Position numbers and translations under genes: made by a program
From: Streptomyces sp. NBC_00663
GTDB taxonomy: Bacteria; Actinomycetota; Actinomycetes; Streptomycetales; Streptomycetaceae
Direction of reading: 5' to 3'
Length of the DNA: 64,000 nt
NCBI RefSeq assembly: GCF_036226885.1
Contig: NZ_CP109027.1
Span: 5,270,001 to 5,334,000 of the forward strand
Shown: positions 9,046 to 17,694 of the stretch, piece by piece
Layout of the letters: every line of letters starts with the position of its first letter
Position numbering within the stretch: position 1 is the first letter of the stretch
Notes under the pieces: model-generated
Database searches by the model: none
What the model was told of the DNA's origin: nothing
Seen by the model: only the letters and a program-made list of their open reading frames with translations

Positions 9046-9359
9046 GGCCGGTGGCTGACACGGCGGACACAGCAGACAGCACGGACACCACAGTCGCGGC
9101 CCGGGTGGAGATCCGGGTGGACCGGGACAGCTGTGTGGGCTCGGGCGCCTGCGCGCTGTTCGAGCCGGACTTCTTCGACCAGTCGGAGGAGGACGGCCTG
9201 GTGGTGCCGCGGGTGCGTGAGGCGGGCCCGGAGGCGCTGCCCGCGCTGCGCACGGCCGCGTCCCGCTGTCCCGCCCGCGCCATCGTGCTGGTGCCGGCCG
9301 ACGGACCGGAAGGCGCCTGCGACGGTCAGGCAAGTGCCGGGTGGGACCGCTCTGACTGA
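9042..9359 (+). CDS. [3Fe-4S] ferredoxin, electron donor for the P450
   Basis: 105-residue small ferredoxin with a Cys pattern of CVGSGAC and then RCP near the end, typical of the one-cluster 3Fe-4S ferredoxins that serve Streptomyces P450s. I chose the GTG at 9042 because it overlaps the P450 stop as GTGA, the usual translational coupling; the in-frame GTG at 9051 is an alternative. The first 15 or so residues are a low-complexity Ala/Asp/Thr leader. It probably reduces the adjacent P450. No ferredoxin reductase gene is in the window. Confidence 0.92.
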   Translation: MRPVADTADTADSTDTTVAARVEIRVDRDSCVGSGACALFEPDFFDQSEEDGLVVPRVREAGPEALPALRTAASRCPARAIVLVPADGPEGACDGQASAGWDRSD

Positions 9360-9369
9360 ACGGTCCCGC

Positions 9370-9407
9370 GGGGCGCCCGTTGCAACCCTGGTGTGACCGG
9401 GCGCCCC
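9370..9407 (+). terminator. Inverted repeat after the ferredoxin gene
   Basis: Ten-base arms GGGGCGCCCG and CGGGCGCCCC around an 18-base loop, ten bases past the ferredoxin stop and before the lipoprotein start. There is no U tract, as is common in Streptomyces. It probably separates the NRPS-P450-ferredoxin unit from the transporter block. Confidence 0.6.
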
Positions 9408-9421
9408 GTAGAACTTCTGGT

Positions 9422-10006
9422 ATGCCGAATAACCATCAGAAGCGCGTGACCGGGCCCCTCCTGGCGGTGCTGTCCGTGGCGACAGCGGGAGTACTTCTCG
9501 CCGGCTGTTCGTCGGGCGACAAGGACGCGAACGTGACCAGCGAGGGCGGCTCGAACTCCTCCGCCGCCGCGGGCGGCACCGACAGCGCGGGCGTGGCCTA
9601 CGCGAAGTGCATGCGCGAGCACGGTGTCTCGGAGTTCCCCGACCCGGAGAAGGACAGCGGGGGCGGCGTGAAGCTCGTCATCCCGCAGGGCGTCGACCAG
9701 AACTCGCCGACCTTCAAGTCGGCCCAGTCCGCCTGCCAGAGCCTGCTGTACCAGGGCGACACCGGTGACGCCGCCGGCAGCCGCGCCTTCGACGCGACGA
9801 AGGTCGCGGCCTGGGCGAAGTGCATCCGTGAGAACGGCGTGCCGGGCTTCTCGGACCCGCAGGTGAACGGGAACACGATCGTCATCGACGCCAACGCGGC
9901 CGGCCTGTCCGGGCGGGACGATCCCAAGTTCTCCAAGGCCGCGGAGGCCTGCTACAGCATCCGGCCCGGCGGCACCCTCGCCTTCATGGGAGGGCCGCAG
10001 CAGTGA
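9422..10006 (+). CDS. Lipoprotein with two repeated Cys-containing motifs
   Basis: 194-residue secreted lipoprotein. The N terminus is basic and hydrophobic and ends in a lipobox LLAGC, so Cys is lipidated and the protein sits on the outer face of the membrane. The mature part contains two copies of a unit beginning YAKCMREHGV and WAKCIRENGV, each ending in a second Cys (QSACQSLL and EACYSI), suggesting two disulfide-closed lobes. Its stop overlaps the next start as GTGA. Such lipoproteins regularly accompany MacA-like adaptors and ABC permeases in Streptomyces; the molecular role is not known to me. Confidence 0.8.
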   Translation: MPNNHQKRVTGPLLAVLSVATAGVLLAGCSSGDKDANVTSEGGSNSSAAAGGTDSAGVAYAKCMREHGVSEFPDPEKDSGGGVKLVIPQGVDQNSPTFKSAQSACQSLLYQGDTGDAAGSRAFDATKVAAWAKCIRENGVPGFSDPQVNGNTIVIDANAAGLSGRDDPKFSKAAEACYSIRPGGTLAFMGGPQQ

Positions 10007-11322
10007 CCAGTCAGGAGGAGGGGACCGTCGCGCGGACGGTCGCCCAGGAAGCGCCGGCCCCCGCGGAAGCGCCGGGCGTCGAGGGCGGGGAGCTGGAGCT
10101 GCGGCCCGAGGCCGTCCCCTCCTTCGACGGGAGCGGCGCCGCCGGGGACCCGGAGCCGGTGGACCGGCCCCGCCGTCGCCGCCGCGGGATGCGCGTCGTC
10201 CTGGTCACCGCGTGTGTGGTGGTGGTCGCCGCGGTCGCGGCCGGTGCCGCCCTCGGGGTGTTCGGCGGCGGGGACGACGACCCCGAGGCGAAGGCGCCGT
10301 CCGGGCCGCCCGCCACGACCCAGGTCAAGCGGACGACGCTGACCAGCTCGCAGGCGCTGGACGGTCAGCTCGGGTACGGCGACACGGTGGCCGTGCAGGC
10401 CCCGGCCGCGTCCGGCTCGGCGCAGTCCGGGCAGGCGCAGGGCGGTGGCGGGGCGGGCGCCGGGATCGTCACCTGGATGCCCTCGGACGGCGACACGATC
10501 ACCCGCGGCAAGCCGGTCTACAAGGTCAACCAGCAGTCCGTACCGCTGCTTTACGGCTCGGTGCCGCTGTACCGGACGCTGAAGCCGGGCGTCAGCGGTA
10601 GCGACGTCAAGATGCTGGAGAAGAACCTGAAGGCGCTCGGCTACGGCGGCTTCACGGTGGACGACGACTACACCTCGGACACGGCCGACGCCGTCGAGGA
10701 GTGGCAGGACGACCTGGGCCGTGCGGAGACCGGGCAGGTGACGGCCGGCGACGCGGTGGTGGCGTCCGGCGCGCGGCGGGTCGCCAAGGCGGAGCTCGCG
10801 GTCGGCGACAGCCTCACCGGTGACGTGCTCACCTGGACGGGCACCGACCGGGTCATCTCCGTGGACCTTCCCGTGCAGTACGCGGACCTGGCGAAGAAGG
10901 GCGGGAAGTCGACCGTCACGCTGCCGGACAACACCACGGTGACCGCCGTGGTGACGGACATCGGCACGCCGACCTCGTCCGGCGACTCCGCGGGCTCCGG
11001 CCAGGACCAGCAGAACTCCTCGGACTCGGGCTCCTCGAACGCGACCGTTCCGGTCGAGCTGAAGGTCGAGGACGCCAAGAAGCTCGGCGCCTACCAGGCC
11101 GCCTCCGTCAGCGTCGAGTTCGCGGCGGAGACCCGCGCGAACGTGCTGGCGGTGCCGATCAGCGCCCTGTTCGCGCTGCCGGGCGGCGGCTACGCGGTCG
11201 AGGTGGTGACCGGGTCGACGTCGGAGTACCGCAAGGTGCAGCTCGGCACGTTCGGCAACGGCATGGTCGAGGTCTCCGGCACCGGCATCACCGAGGGCAC
11301 GGTCGTGGGGGTCCCGAAGTGA
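10003..11322 (+). CDS. Membrane-anchored efflux adaptor with peptidoglycan-binding domain (MacA/HlyD-like)
   Basis: 439 residues. A charged cytoplasmic N terminus of about 65 residues ends in RRRRRG and is followed by one transmembrane helix (about 66-88). Then comes a beta-barrel/lipoyl-like adaptor fold interrupted by a peptidoglycan-binding domain (YRTLKPGVSGSDVKMLEKNL... region, about 190-240). The C-terminal part resembles RND/MacA periplasmic adaptors. In a Gram-positive cell it would link the ABC permease to the cell wall. GTG start overlaps the lipoprotein stop and its own stop overlaps the ATPase start, so the four genes are translationally coupled. Confidence 0.85.
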   Translation: MTSQEEGTVARTVAQEAPAPAEAPGVEGGELELRPEAVPSFDGSGAAGDPEPVDRPRRRRRGMRVVLVTACVVVVAAVAAGAALGVFGGGDDDPEAKAPSGPPATTQVKRTTLTSSQALDGQLGYGDTVAVQAPAASGSAQSGQAQGGGGAGAGIVTWMPSDGDTITRGKPVYKVNQQSVPLLYGSVPLYRTLKPGVSGSDVKMLEKNLKALGYGGFTVDDDYTSDTADAVEEWQDDLGRAETGQVTAGDAVVASGARRVAKAELAVGDSLTGDVLTWTGTDRVISVDLPVQYADLAKKGGKSTVTLPDNTTVTAVVTDIGTPTSSGDSAGSGQDQQNSSDSGSSNATVPVELKVEDAKKLGAYQAASVSVEFAAETRANVLAVPISALFALPGGGYAVEVVTGSTSEYRKVQLGTFGNGMVEVSGTGITEGTVVGVPK

Positions 11323-12041
11323 CCGTCACCGCCCACCCGGTGATCGAGCTGGCCGGGGTCGGCAAGTCGTACGGGGACGTGGCCGCCCTGGTCGAGGCGG
11401 ACCTGGTGGTCCACCGCGGCGAGATGCTCGCGGTCGTCGGCCCCTCGGGCTCGGGCAAGTCCACCATGCTCAACATCATGGGCACCCTGGACCGGCCCAC
11501 CTCGGGGACGGTGGCGATCGCCGGGCACCCGGTGGACTCCCTCAACGACCGTGAGCTGTCGGCGCTGCGGGCCGGCACTATCGGCTTCGTCTTCCAGCAG
11601 TTCCATCTCGCCGCCGGGGTGCCCGCGCTGGACAGCGTGGCGGACGGTCTGCTGTACAGCGGACGGCCGCGCCGTGAGCGGCGCCGGCTCGCCGAGGTGG
11701 CGCTGCGCAGGGTGGGCCTGGGGCACCGGCTCGACCACGAGCCGCAGCAGCTGTCCGGCGGTGAGAAGCAGCGGGTGGCGATCGCCCGCGCGGTGGTCGG
11801 CGATCCGCCGCTGCTGCTGGCCGACGAGCCGACCGGCGCGCTGGACTCCCGCTCGGGGACGGTGGTGATGGAGCTGCTCCACGAGCTGCACGAGGCCGGG
11901 ACGACGGTCGTCGTCATCACCCACGACCGGGACATCGCGGGGTCCCTGCCGCGCGAGGTCAGGGTGCGGGACGGCCGGATCGAGCACGACTCGGGATCAC
12001 CGGGGCCCCGGGCCCTGGCGCACACGGGGGTGGAGCGATGA
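11319..12041 (+). CDS. ABC transporter ATPase, MacB/LolD family
   Basis: 240 residues with Walker A GPSGSGKST, Q-loop in VFQQFHLA, signature LSGGEKQRVAIARA, Walker B LLLADEPTGALD and H-loop VVITHDRD. The family powers export or mechanotransmission through FtsX-like permeases. It is sandwiched by four-base overlaps (GTGA before, ATGA after) between the adaptor and permease genes and forms the nucleotide-binding half of that complex. Inside this cluster it may export the peptide product or confer self-protection. Confidence 0.93.
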   Translation: MTVTAHPVIELAGVGKSYGDVAALVEADLVVHRGEMLAVVGPSGSGKSTMLNIMGTLDRPTSGTVAIAGHPVDSLNDRELSALRAGTIGFVFQQFHLAAGVPALDSVADGLLYSGRPRRERRRLAEVALRRVGLGHRLDHEPQQLSGGEKQRVAIARAVVGDPPLLLADEPTGALDSRSGTVVMELLHELHEAGTTVVVITHDRDIAGSLPREVRVRDGRIEHDSGSPGPRALAHTGVER

Positions 12042-13297
12042 GTACGGCGTATTCGGCGCTGCCGGCCGAACGGCAGCGGCCCTGGGCCGATCTGCCCCCG
12101 CCGCCGCGTCCCCGGGCGGCCCGGCTGAGCCTGTCGGACGTGGCCCGGGTGGGCGGCTGGGGTCTGCGGTCGCGGCCCATGCGGGTCTTCCTGTCCGCCC
12201 TCGGTATCGCGATCGGGATCGCGGCGATGATCGGCGTGGTGGGTATCTCCACCTCGTCGACGAACGATCTGAACAAGCAGTTGGCGGCCCTCGGCACCAA
12301 TCTGCTCACGGTCGCCCCGGGCACCACCATGACGGGCGACAACGCCCATCTGTCCGACGACGCCGTCGCCATGATCACGAACCGGCCCGAGGTGATCTCG
12401 GCCTCCGCGACGGGCACCACGGACGCGAAGCTCTACCGCAACGACCGGGTGCCGGCGGTGGAGTCGGGCGGTCTGACGGTCAGCGCGGCCCGTACCGACC
12501 TGCTGCGTTCCATCGGCGGGAAGATCGTCGACGGCCGCTGGCTCAACGAGGCCAACAGCCGCTACCCCGCCGTGGTGCTGGGCGCGGAGACCGCGCGGAG
12601 CCTCGGCATCCACCGGGCCGGGACGGATGTCCAGGTGTGGCTCGGCAACCGCTGGTTCACCGTGGTCGGTCTGCTGGCCCCCAACGAACTGCTGCCCGCC
12701 CTTGACACCCAGGCTTTCGTGGGCTGGACGGTGGCGGAGAAGGAACTGTCCTTCGACGGCTATCCGACGACCGTCTACACGCGGGCGAAGGACGAGGACG
12801 TCGAGAAGGTGCACAGCGTGCTGGGCCCGACGGTCTCCCCGGAGGACCCCAACGAGGTCAATGTCTCCCGCCCCTCCGACGCGCTGGCCGCCAAGCACGC
12901 CGCGGACAAGTCGCTGAGCGGGCTGCTGCTCGGCCTCGGCGGGGTCGCGCTGCTGGTCGGCGGGGTCGGGGTGGCCAACACGATGGTCATCTCGGTGCTG
13001 GAACGCCGCTCGGAGATCGGACTGCGCCGCTCGCTCGGTGCGACCCGGGGCCAGATCAGGATCCAGTTCCTCGCCGAGGCGCTGCTGCTGTCCGGGCTCG
13101 GTGGTGTGGGCGGTGTGCTCCTTGGCATCGGGGTGACCGACGGCTACGCCGCCTACCAGGGCTGGGCCGCCCTGGTGCCGCTGTGGGCGATGGCCGGGGG
13201 ACTGGCCGCCACGCTCGCCATCGGCGGGCTGGCCGGCTTCTACCCCGCGGTCCGAGCGGCCCGGCTCCCTCCGACGGAGGCCCTCGCGACCAACTAG
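12038..13297 (+). CDS. ABC transporter permease, FtsX/MacB type
   Basis: 419 residues. After a cytoplasmic leader the topology is one N-terminal helix (about 48-70), a large extracytoplasmic MacB-PCD-like domain, then three C-terminal helices. The conserved segment VGGVGVANTMVISVLERRSEIGLRRSLGATRGQI is typical of the FtsX domain (quoted here as a motif at about 305-340; key residues ERRxEIGLRRxLGA). ATG overlaps the ATPase stop. It is the last gene of the coupled block and is followed by a strong GC hairpin. Confidence 0.92.
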   Translation: MSTAYSALPAERQRPWADLPPPPRPRAARLSLSDVARVGGWGLRSRPMRVFLSALGIAIGIAAMIGVVGISTSSTNDLNKQLAALGTNLLTVAPGTTMTGDNAHLSDDAVAMITNRPEVISASATGTTDAKLYRNDRVPAVESGGLTVSAARTDLLRSIGGKIVDGRWLNEANSRYPAVVLGAETARSLGIHRAGTDVQVWLGNRWFTVVGLLAPNELLPALDTQAFVGWTVAEKELSFDGYPTTVYTRAKDEDVEKVHSVLGPTVSPEDPNEVNVSRPSDALAAKHAADKSLSGLLLGLGGVALLVGGVGVANTMVISVLERRSEIGLRRSLGATRGQIRIQFLAEALLLSGLGGVGGVLLGIGVTDGYAAYQGWAALVPLWAMAGGLAATLAIGGLAGFYPAVRAARLPPTEALATN

Positions 13298-13329
13298 CCG
13301 CCCTGGACGGTGGCTTGACATTCCGGACC

Positions 13330-13370
13330 GCGGCGCCTTCGTCGCCATCCCCCGCCGGCGGGGGCGCCGC
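13330..13370 (+). terminator. Nested GC-rich hairpin after the ABC permease
   Basis: Outer arms GCGGCGCC (13330-13337) and GGCGCCGC (13363-13370) enclose a perfect 16-base palindrome CCCCCGCCGGCGGGGG (13349-13364); the two structures are mutually exclusive. It probably ends the transporter transcript. A TTGACA hexamer just upstream (about 13316) has no convincing -10 partner. Confidence 0.5.
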
Positions 13371-13386
13371 ACCCCGGTCGTCCGGT

Positions 13387-13415
13387 GTCCAACTGCCCGG
13401 GTCGGCCGGTTGGAC
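13387..13415. promoter_or_regulatory. StrR/Bbr-type operator upstream of mbtH
   Basis: GTCCAA at 13387-13392 and TTGGAC at 13410-13415 with exactly 17 bases between. Both arms extend one base to GTCCAAC/GTTGGAC. This matches the GTCCAA-N17-TTGGAC consensus I recall for Bbr of balhimycin. It is 181 bases before the mbtH start. The likely ligand is the StrR-like protein encoded at 16300-17307, activating mbtH and the exporter. Confidence 0.85.
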
Positions 13416-13595
13416 GACCCTGTCGCGCCGGACGCCCGCAGGTCAGACTGTGGTCCGGCTCCGCCCCGCCCTCCAGAAAAGTGAATATCTATTGCCGCGG
13501 ATTGTTCCCCGAATTGGTGAACCTTGTTCGGCCCAATGGCTCGGGCTAAGGTTTTCCTATCCGACAAGGAATTAATTCGATCCGCGGGAGTGGCT

Positions 13596-13820
13596 ATGGC
13601 AAACCCGTTCGATGATGAAGACGGGGCCTTTCTGGTGCTCGTGAACAGGGAGAATCAGCACTCGTTGTGGCCTGCATTCGCTGAAATTCCGAATGGCTGG
13701 CGGCTCGTTTTCGGAGAGGCCTCGCGCAAGGAATGCCTCGCCTATGTGGAGGAGAGCTGGACGGATCTCCGTCCGCAGAGCCTCATCGACGCGATGAAGG
13801 AGACCGAGGCGGCCCGCTAG
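13596..13820 (+). CDS. MbtH-like protein
   Basis: 74 residues, the usual MbtH length, with the family signature NRENQHSLWPAFAEIPNGW and the later SWTDLRP. MbtH proteins bind NRPS adenylation domains and aid their folding and activity; glycopeptide clusters nearly always carry one. ATG at 13596 is preceded by GGGAG at 13586-13590; the in-frame GTG at 13590 overlaps that site and is less likely. It lies downstream of the StrR-type operator and 40 bases before the ABC exporter, so both are probably one transcript. Confidence 0.96.
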   Translation: MANPFDDEDGAFLVLVNRENQHSLWPAFAEIPNGWRLVFGEASRKECLAYVEESWTDLRPQSLIDAMKETEAAR

Positions 13821-13860
13821 TGGCCCGCCCGACCGCAGCGACGCTACCCAGGGAGTACCT

Positions 13861-15978
13861 GTGGCCATGATGGGCGGACCCGTCATGATCCGGTCCGACG
13901 GACCGGATTCCTCGAACAACACCCAGCGGGCGAAGCCCGGAACGACGAAGAGAATCATCCCGTACACCCGCGGGCACCGCCGCTCCATCGGCTTTCTCGT
14001 GGTCTGCACCACGCTGAACGCCCTGTGCGCGGTGGCCCCGCCCCTGCTCCTGAAGTACCTGATCGACGACGGCATCATGGCCGGCGACAACCGGACCGTG
14101 GCCTGGCTCGCGGGCGCGGCCGCCGCGGTCTCCGTGCTGGCCGCGCTGGTGGGGTTCGGGGAGAGCTGGTTCTCCGCCAAGGTCAGTGAGGGCCTGGTCT
14201 ACGACCTGCGGGTGCAGGTCTTCGACCATGTGCAGCGCCAGTCGCTCGCCTTCTTCACCCGCGCCCAGACCGGCGCGCTGGTGAGCCGGCTGAACACCGA
14301 TGTGATCGGCGCCCAGCAGGCGGTCACCCAGATGCTCTCCACGGTGGTCTCCGCCGCGCTGACCGTCCTGTTCGTGCTCGGCACGATGTTCTACCTGTCC
14401 TGGACGATCACCCTGATCTCCCTGGCACTGGTCCCGTTCTTCATCCTCCCCGGCCGGCTCGTCGGCCGTCGGCTCCAGGGCCTGGCCCGGCGGCACATGC
14501 AGGTCAACGCCGAGATGGGCTCGCTCATGCACGAGCGGTTCAACGTCGCCGGCGCTCTCCTCGCCAAGCTCTACGGCCGCCCGGACCGGGAGACCGCCGG
14601 GTATGCGCGGCTCGCCGCCCGCGGCCGGGACATCGGGGTGCGTAACTCGGTGTCGATGAAGCTGCTCTTCCTGTCGAGCATGTTCATCGGCTCGATCGCC
14701 ACCGCCGTGGTCTACGGCGTCGGCGGGACGCTCTCGGTGAACGGCGTCTTCGAGGTCGGCACCCTGGTCGCCCTCGCCACGCTGCTCACCCGGCTGATGG
14801 CGCCGGTGGGGCAGCTGTCCAACGCCCAGGCCGACGCGATGACGGCGCTCGTCAGCTTCGACCGGCTCTTCGAGATCCTCGACCTGAAGCCGCTGGTCAC
14901 CGAGAAGCCCGACGCGGTGGCGCTGCCGCCCGCCGCGTCCCGCGACACGGCCCCCGGCGTCGAGTTCCGCGGGGTGTCGTTCCGGCACCCGCGGCCCGCC
15001 GACGTCTCGCTGGCCTCGCTGGAGGACTTCGCCACGCCGACGCCCGAGCGCGAGGGCGACACCTGGGCGCTGCGCGACCTCAGCTTCACCGTGCCGGCCG
15101 GCAAGCTCACCGCGCTGGTCGGCCCGTCCGGGGCGGGCAAGACCACGGTCACCCATCTGGTGCCGCGGCTGTACGACCCGGAGGAGGGCACCGTCCTCAT
15201 CGACGGCCGCGATGTGCGCGACCTGACGTTGCAGTCGCTGAGCGACACGGTCGGCATGGTCACCCAGGACGGGCATCTGCTGCACACCACCATCCGGGAG
15301 AACCTCCTCTACGCCCGCCCGGACGCCACCGAGGAGGAACTGGTCGCGGCCTGCCGGGCCGCCCAGATCTGGCGGCTCGTCGCCTCCCTGCCCGACGGCC
15401 TGGACACCATGGTCGGTGACCGCGGCTACCGGCTCTCCGGCGGCGAGAAGCAGCGCATCGCCATGGCCCGGCTGCTGCTCAAGGCCCCGCCGGTGGTGGT
15501 GCTCGACGAGGCGACCGCGCATCTCGACTCCGAGTCCGAGGCCGCCCTGCAACTGGCCCTGAAGACCGCGCTCGCGGGCCGCACCTCGCTGGTCATCGCG
15601 CACCGGCTGTCCACCATCCGGGACGCGGACCAGATCATCGTCCTGGACCAGGGGCGGATCGCGGAGCGCGGTACCCATGACCAACTGCTGGCGCTCGGCG
15701 GGCTCTACGCCGAGCTGTACCGCACGCAGTTCGCCGCGCCGGCCCTCGCCGACGAGGAGCCGGCCGAGGTCGAGGAGATGCCGCAGCAGCGAGTGCCGGA
15801 GCCGGTGGGCCACGGCCACGGGGGGCCGGTGTTCTTCGGCCCCGGTGGCCCCGAAGGGCCTGGTGGGCCCGGTGGGCCGGGGATGCCGGGACCCGGCCCG
15901 GGACCCGGACCGCGGCCGATCGTCTTCGGCCCCGGCCCCCAGGGGCCCGGCGGACCGGGAGGCCCCCGACCCCAATGA
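13861..15978 (+). CDS. ABC exporter (fused membrane and ATPase domains) with Gly/Pro-rich tail
   Basis: 705 residues. Six transmembrane helices occupy about 35-330, followed by an ATPase domain with Walker A GPSGAGKTT, signature LSGGEKQRIAMARLL, Walker B VVVLDEATAHLD and H-loop IAHRLST. It resembles the type I exporters that pump glycopeptides and lipopeptides (Tba/Tei class by position next to mbtH). GTG 13861 has GGGAG five bases upstream; ATG 13867 and 13870 are alternatives. The last 55 or so residues, after the ATPase, are a His/Gly/Pro-rich low-complexity tail of GGP and GPG repeats not needed for transport in the family. A terminator hairpin follows. Confidence 0.95.
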   Translation: MAMMGGPVMIRSDGPDSSNNTQRAKPGTTKRIIPYTRGHRRSIGFLVVCTTLNALCAVAPPLLLKYLIDDGIMAGDNRTVAWLAGAAAAVSVLAALVGFGESWFSAKVSEGLVYDLRVQVFDHVQRQSLAFFTRAQTGALVSRLNTDVIGAQQAVTQMLSTVVSAALTVLFVLGTMFYLSWTITLISLALVPFFILPGRLVGRRLQGLARRHMQVNAEMGSLMHERFNVAGALLAKLYGRPDRETAGYARLAARGRDIGVRNSVSMKLLFLSSMFIGSIATAVVYGVGGTLSVNGVFEVGTLVALATLLTRLMAPVGQLSNAQADAMTALVSFDRLFEILDLKPLVTEKPDAVALPPAASRDTAPGVEFRGVSFRHPRPADVSLASLEDFATPTPEREGDTWALRDLSFTVPAGKLTALVGPSGAGKTTVTHLVPRLYDPEEGTVLIDGRDVRDLTLQSLSDTVGMVTQDGHLLHTTIRENLLYARPDATEEELVAACRAAQIWRLVASLPDGLDTMVGDRGYRLSGGEKQRIAMARLLLKAPPVVVLDEATAHLDSESEAALQLALKTALAGRTSLVIAHRLSTIRDADQIIVLDQGRIAERGTHDQLLALGGLYAELYRTQFAAPALADEEPAEVEEMPQQRVPEPVGHGHGGPVFFGPGGPEGPGGPGGPGMPGPGPGPGPRPIVFGPGPQGPGGPGGPRPQ

Positions 15979-15995
15979 GTACGGCCCGCGAGACC

Positions 15996-16030
15996 GGTGC
16001 CCGCGACGCTCCCACAGCGTCGCGGGCACC
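15996..16030 (+). terminator. Perfect 15-bp terminator hairpin after the ABC exporter
   Basis: Arms GGTGCCCGCGACGCT and AGCGTCGCGGGCACC with a CCCAC loop, 17 bases past the exporter stop, followed by TCTTC. It closes the mbtH-exporter transcript. Confidence 0.85.
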
Positions 16031-16299
16031 TCTTCGTCCGGCTCCTTCGTCCCGTCCTTGTCCACACCCCCTAGAGGTAGGGGGGGAGGCCGGCTCGAAC
16101 CGCAGGGGTTTCGCCCAGGATGTCGGGCTGTTAATTTCGGTCACATCTGAAGCATGCAAATGTCGACCTTGTGAAATCGCTCCCCCCACATTCTGGCAAC
16201 CGGCGATGGATTTTCGGCAGAAAGCGTGTTCGGACGAGAAATTCTTCTTCGTGGACGGCAACCGCCTTTCGCAGCAGCGTGGGGATGTAAGGAGCTGGG
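16031..16299 (+). promoter_or_regulatory. AT-richer leader of the StrR-like regulator gene
   Basis: A small hairpin CCCCCTA-GAGG-TAGGGGG lies at 16067-16084. From about 16130 the DNA becomes unusually AT-rich for this genome, as expected of a promoter region, but I could not assign -35/-10 boxes. No GTCCAA-N17-TTGGAC box was found here, so autoregulation by the StrR-like protein is not evident. Confidence 0.4.
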
Positions 16300-17307
16300 G
16301 TGGAGTCCGAGGGAGCAATAAGTCAGCAGCCCGTCGTGGAGGTGGAGATCGGCTCGTTGAGCCTGTCCGGATCACCGCGGTTGGCGGGGGAGAGAACGGA
16401 GCACATTCAGGTACTCGCGGCAGCGCAGAACCCGCTGCCACCGATCACGGTGCACCGGTCGACGATGCGGGTCATCGACGGCTACCACCGGCTGAAGGCG
16501 GCCCGGCTGCGCGGCGAGAGCACGATCGCCGCCCGGTTCTTCGACGGGGACGAGGCCGCGGCCTTCGTCCTCGCGGTCCAACTCAATGTCCACCACGGTC
16601 TGCCGCTGGCGCTCGCCGACCGCAAGCGGGCCGCCGAGCGCATCGTCGTCTCCCATCCGCAGTGGTCCGACCGCAGGGTCGCCTCGGTCACCGGGATCGC
16701 CCCCGGGACCGTCGGCGAGATCCGCAAGCGGGTCGTCCAACTGCCGGGCCCGGAGGGGCGACGGCTCGGACAGGACGGCAGACTGCGACCGGTCGACGGC
16801 AGTAGCGGCCGCATCCTGGCCGGTGAACTGCTCACGGAGAACCCGGAGCTGTCGCTGCGTCAGGTCGCGCGGGCGGCCGGGATATCCCCGGAGACCGCCC
16901 GGGATGTGCGCAACCGGCTGCGCAACGGCGAGGACCCGCTGCCCCGGCAGCGCCGGCGCAAGGAGGCGGAGACCGAACCCGGGGAGCCGCCCGGCCGCGG
17001 GGAGTTCGGGGCGCTGCGACTCGCCCGGCCCGCTCCCCGTACCCGCCCGGACATGGCGTCGGCGCCCGACCGAGCCGTGCTGATCAAGCGGCTGAAGGCC
17101 GACCCGGCACTGCGTTTCACCGAGACCGGCCGCAATCTGCTGCGCCTGCTCGTTCTGCACTCGCTGCGCAAGGAGGAGTGGGAGGCGATCGTCAGCAACG
17201 TCCCGCCGCATTGCAGCGACATAGTGGCCGATCTCGCCCGGCAGTTCGCCGACCTCTGGTCGGAGTTCGCCGAGCGGGTCAGGGACGACGTCGCACAGAT
17301 CGGCTGA
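16300..17307 (+). CDS. StrR/Bbr-type cluster-situated transcriptional activator (ParB-like)
   Basis: 335 residues. An N-terminal ParB/sulfiredoxin-like domain contains PPITVHRSTMRVIDGYHRLKAA (key residues IDGYHRLKAA), followed by two helix-turn-helix segments (VASVTGIAPGTVGEIRKRV and LRQVARAAGISPETARDVRNRL) and a variable C-terminal half. This is the architecture of StrR (streptomycin) and Bbr/Tei15* (glycopeptides). GTG 16300 has AAGGAG at 16289-16294. Its expected operator, GTCCAA-N17-TTGGAC, occurs twice nearby (13387 and 20687). It is probably the pathway activator of the peptide cluster. A strong terminator follows. Confidence 0.92.
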   Translation: MESEGAISQQPVVEVEIGSLSLSGSPRLAGERTEHIQVLAAAQNPLPPITVHRSTMRVIDGYHRLKAARLRGESTIAARFFDGDEAAAFVLAVQLNVHHGLPLALADRKRAAERIVVSHPQWSDRRVASVTGIAPGTVGEIRKRVVQLPGPEGRRLGQDGRLRPVDGSSGRILAGELLTENPELSLRQVARAAGISPETARDVRNRLRNGEDPLPRQRRRKEAETEPGEPPGRGEFGALRLARPAPRTRPDMASAPDRAVLIKRLKADPALRFTETGRNLLRLLVLHSLRKEEWEAIVSNVPPHCSDIVADLARQFADLWSEFAERVRDDVAQIG

Positions 17308-17327
17308 GAACGGACTCCGGAATGTCG

Positions 17328-17362
17328 ACCGTCGCGAAAGTTGCCGCTTTCGCGACGGTTTT
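17328..17362 (+). terminator. Rho-independent terminator of the strR-like gene
   Basis: Arms ACCGTCGCGAAAG (17328-17340) and CTTTCGCGACGGT (17347-17359), six-base loop TTGCCG, then TTTT. One of the few canonical U-tract terminators in the window. Confidence 0.9.
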
Positions 17363-17694
17363 CCGATTCCCGGACGCCGTTGTCGCGAGGGGGTGCCGGC
17401 GACGAGGTGGCGTGAATCCTTCGCTCGTTATTCATCGGCGATTCCTGTGTATTCCTTTTGGGTTCCCCATGAAATTCCGGCCGAACGCTGTCCGAAAATC
17501 GCCCCCATTACTCGCGTCGAGTGGCCGAAATATTGCCGTGCTGGCGCTAATGAGCCGGTATCCTGACGATTTAGTCGCAGGTCAGACGCGGTGTTGTTCT
17601 GGCCTCAATCACTTTGAGTGTTCGCGAGTTGATGGCGCCACGTCAGCCAACTTCGGGGTGCGCTGACGCGGCGGCGTAGGTACGGGGGGTACCT
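17363..17694. other. AT-rich intergenic region before the LAL regulator
   Basis: About 330 bases with no credible gene and base composition clearly poorer in GC than the flanking coding DNA. It must hold the promoter of the LAL regulator, but no convincing -35/-10 pair, StrR box or large inverted repeat was recognised. Confidence 0.5.

Noticed and set aside
16085..16125. Possible tRNA T-arm (ggctcgaacc)
   Set aside because: No acceptor or anticodon stem can be paired around it.
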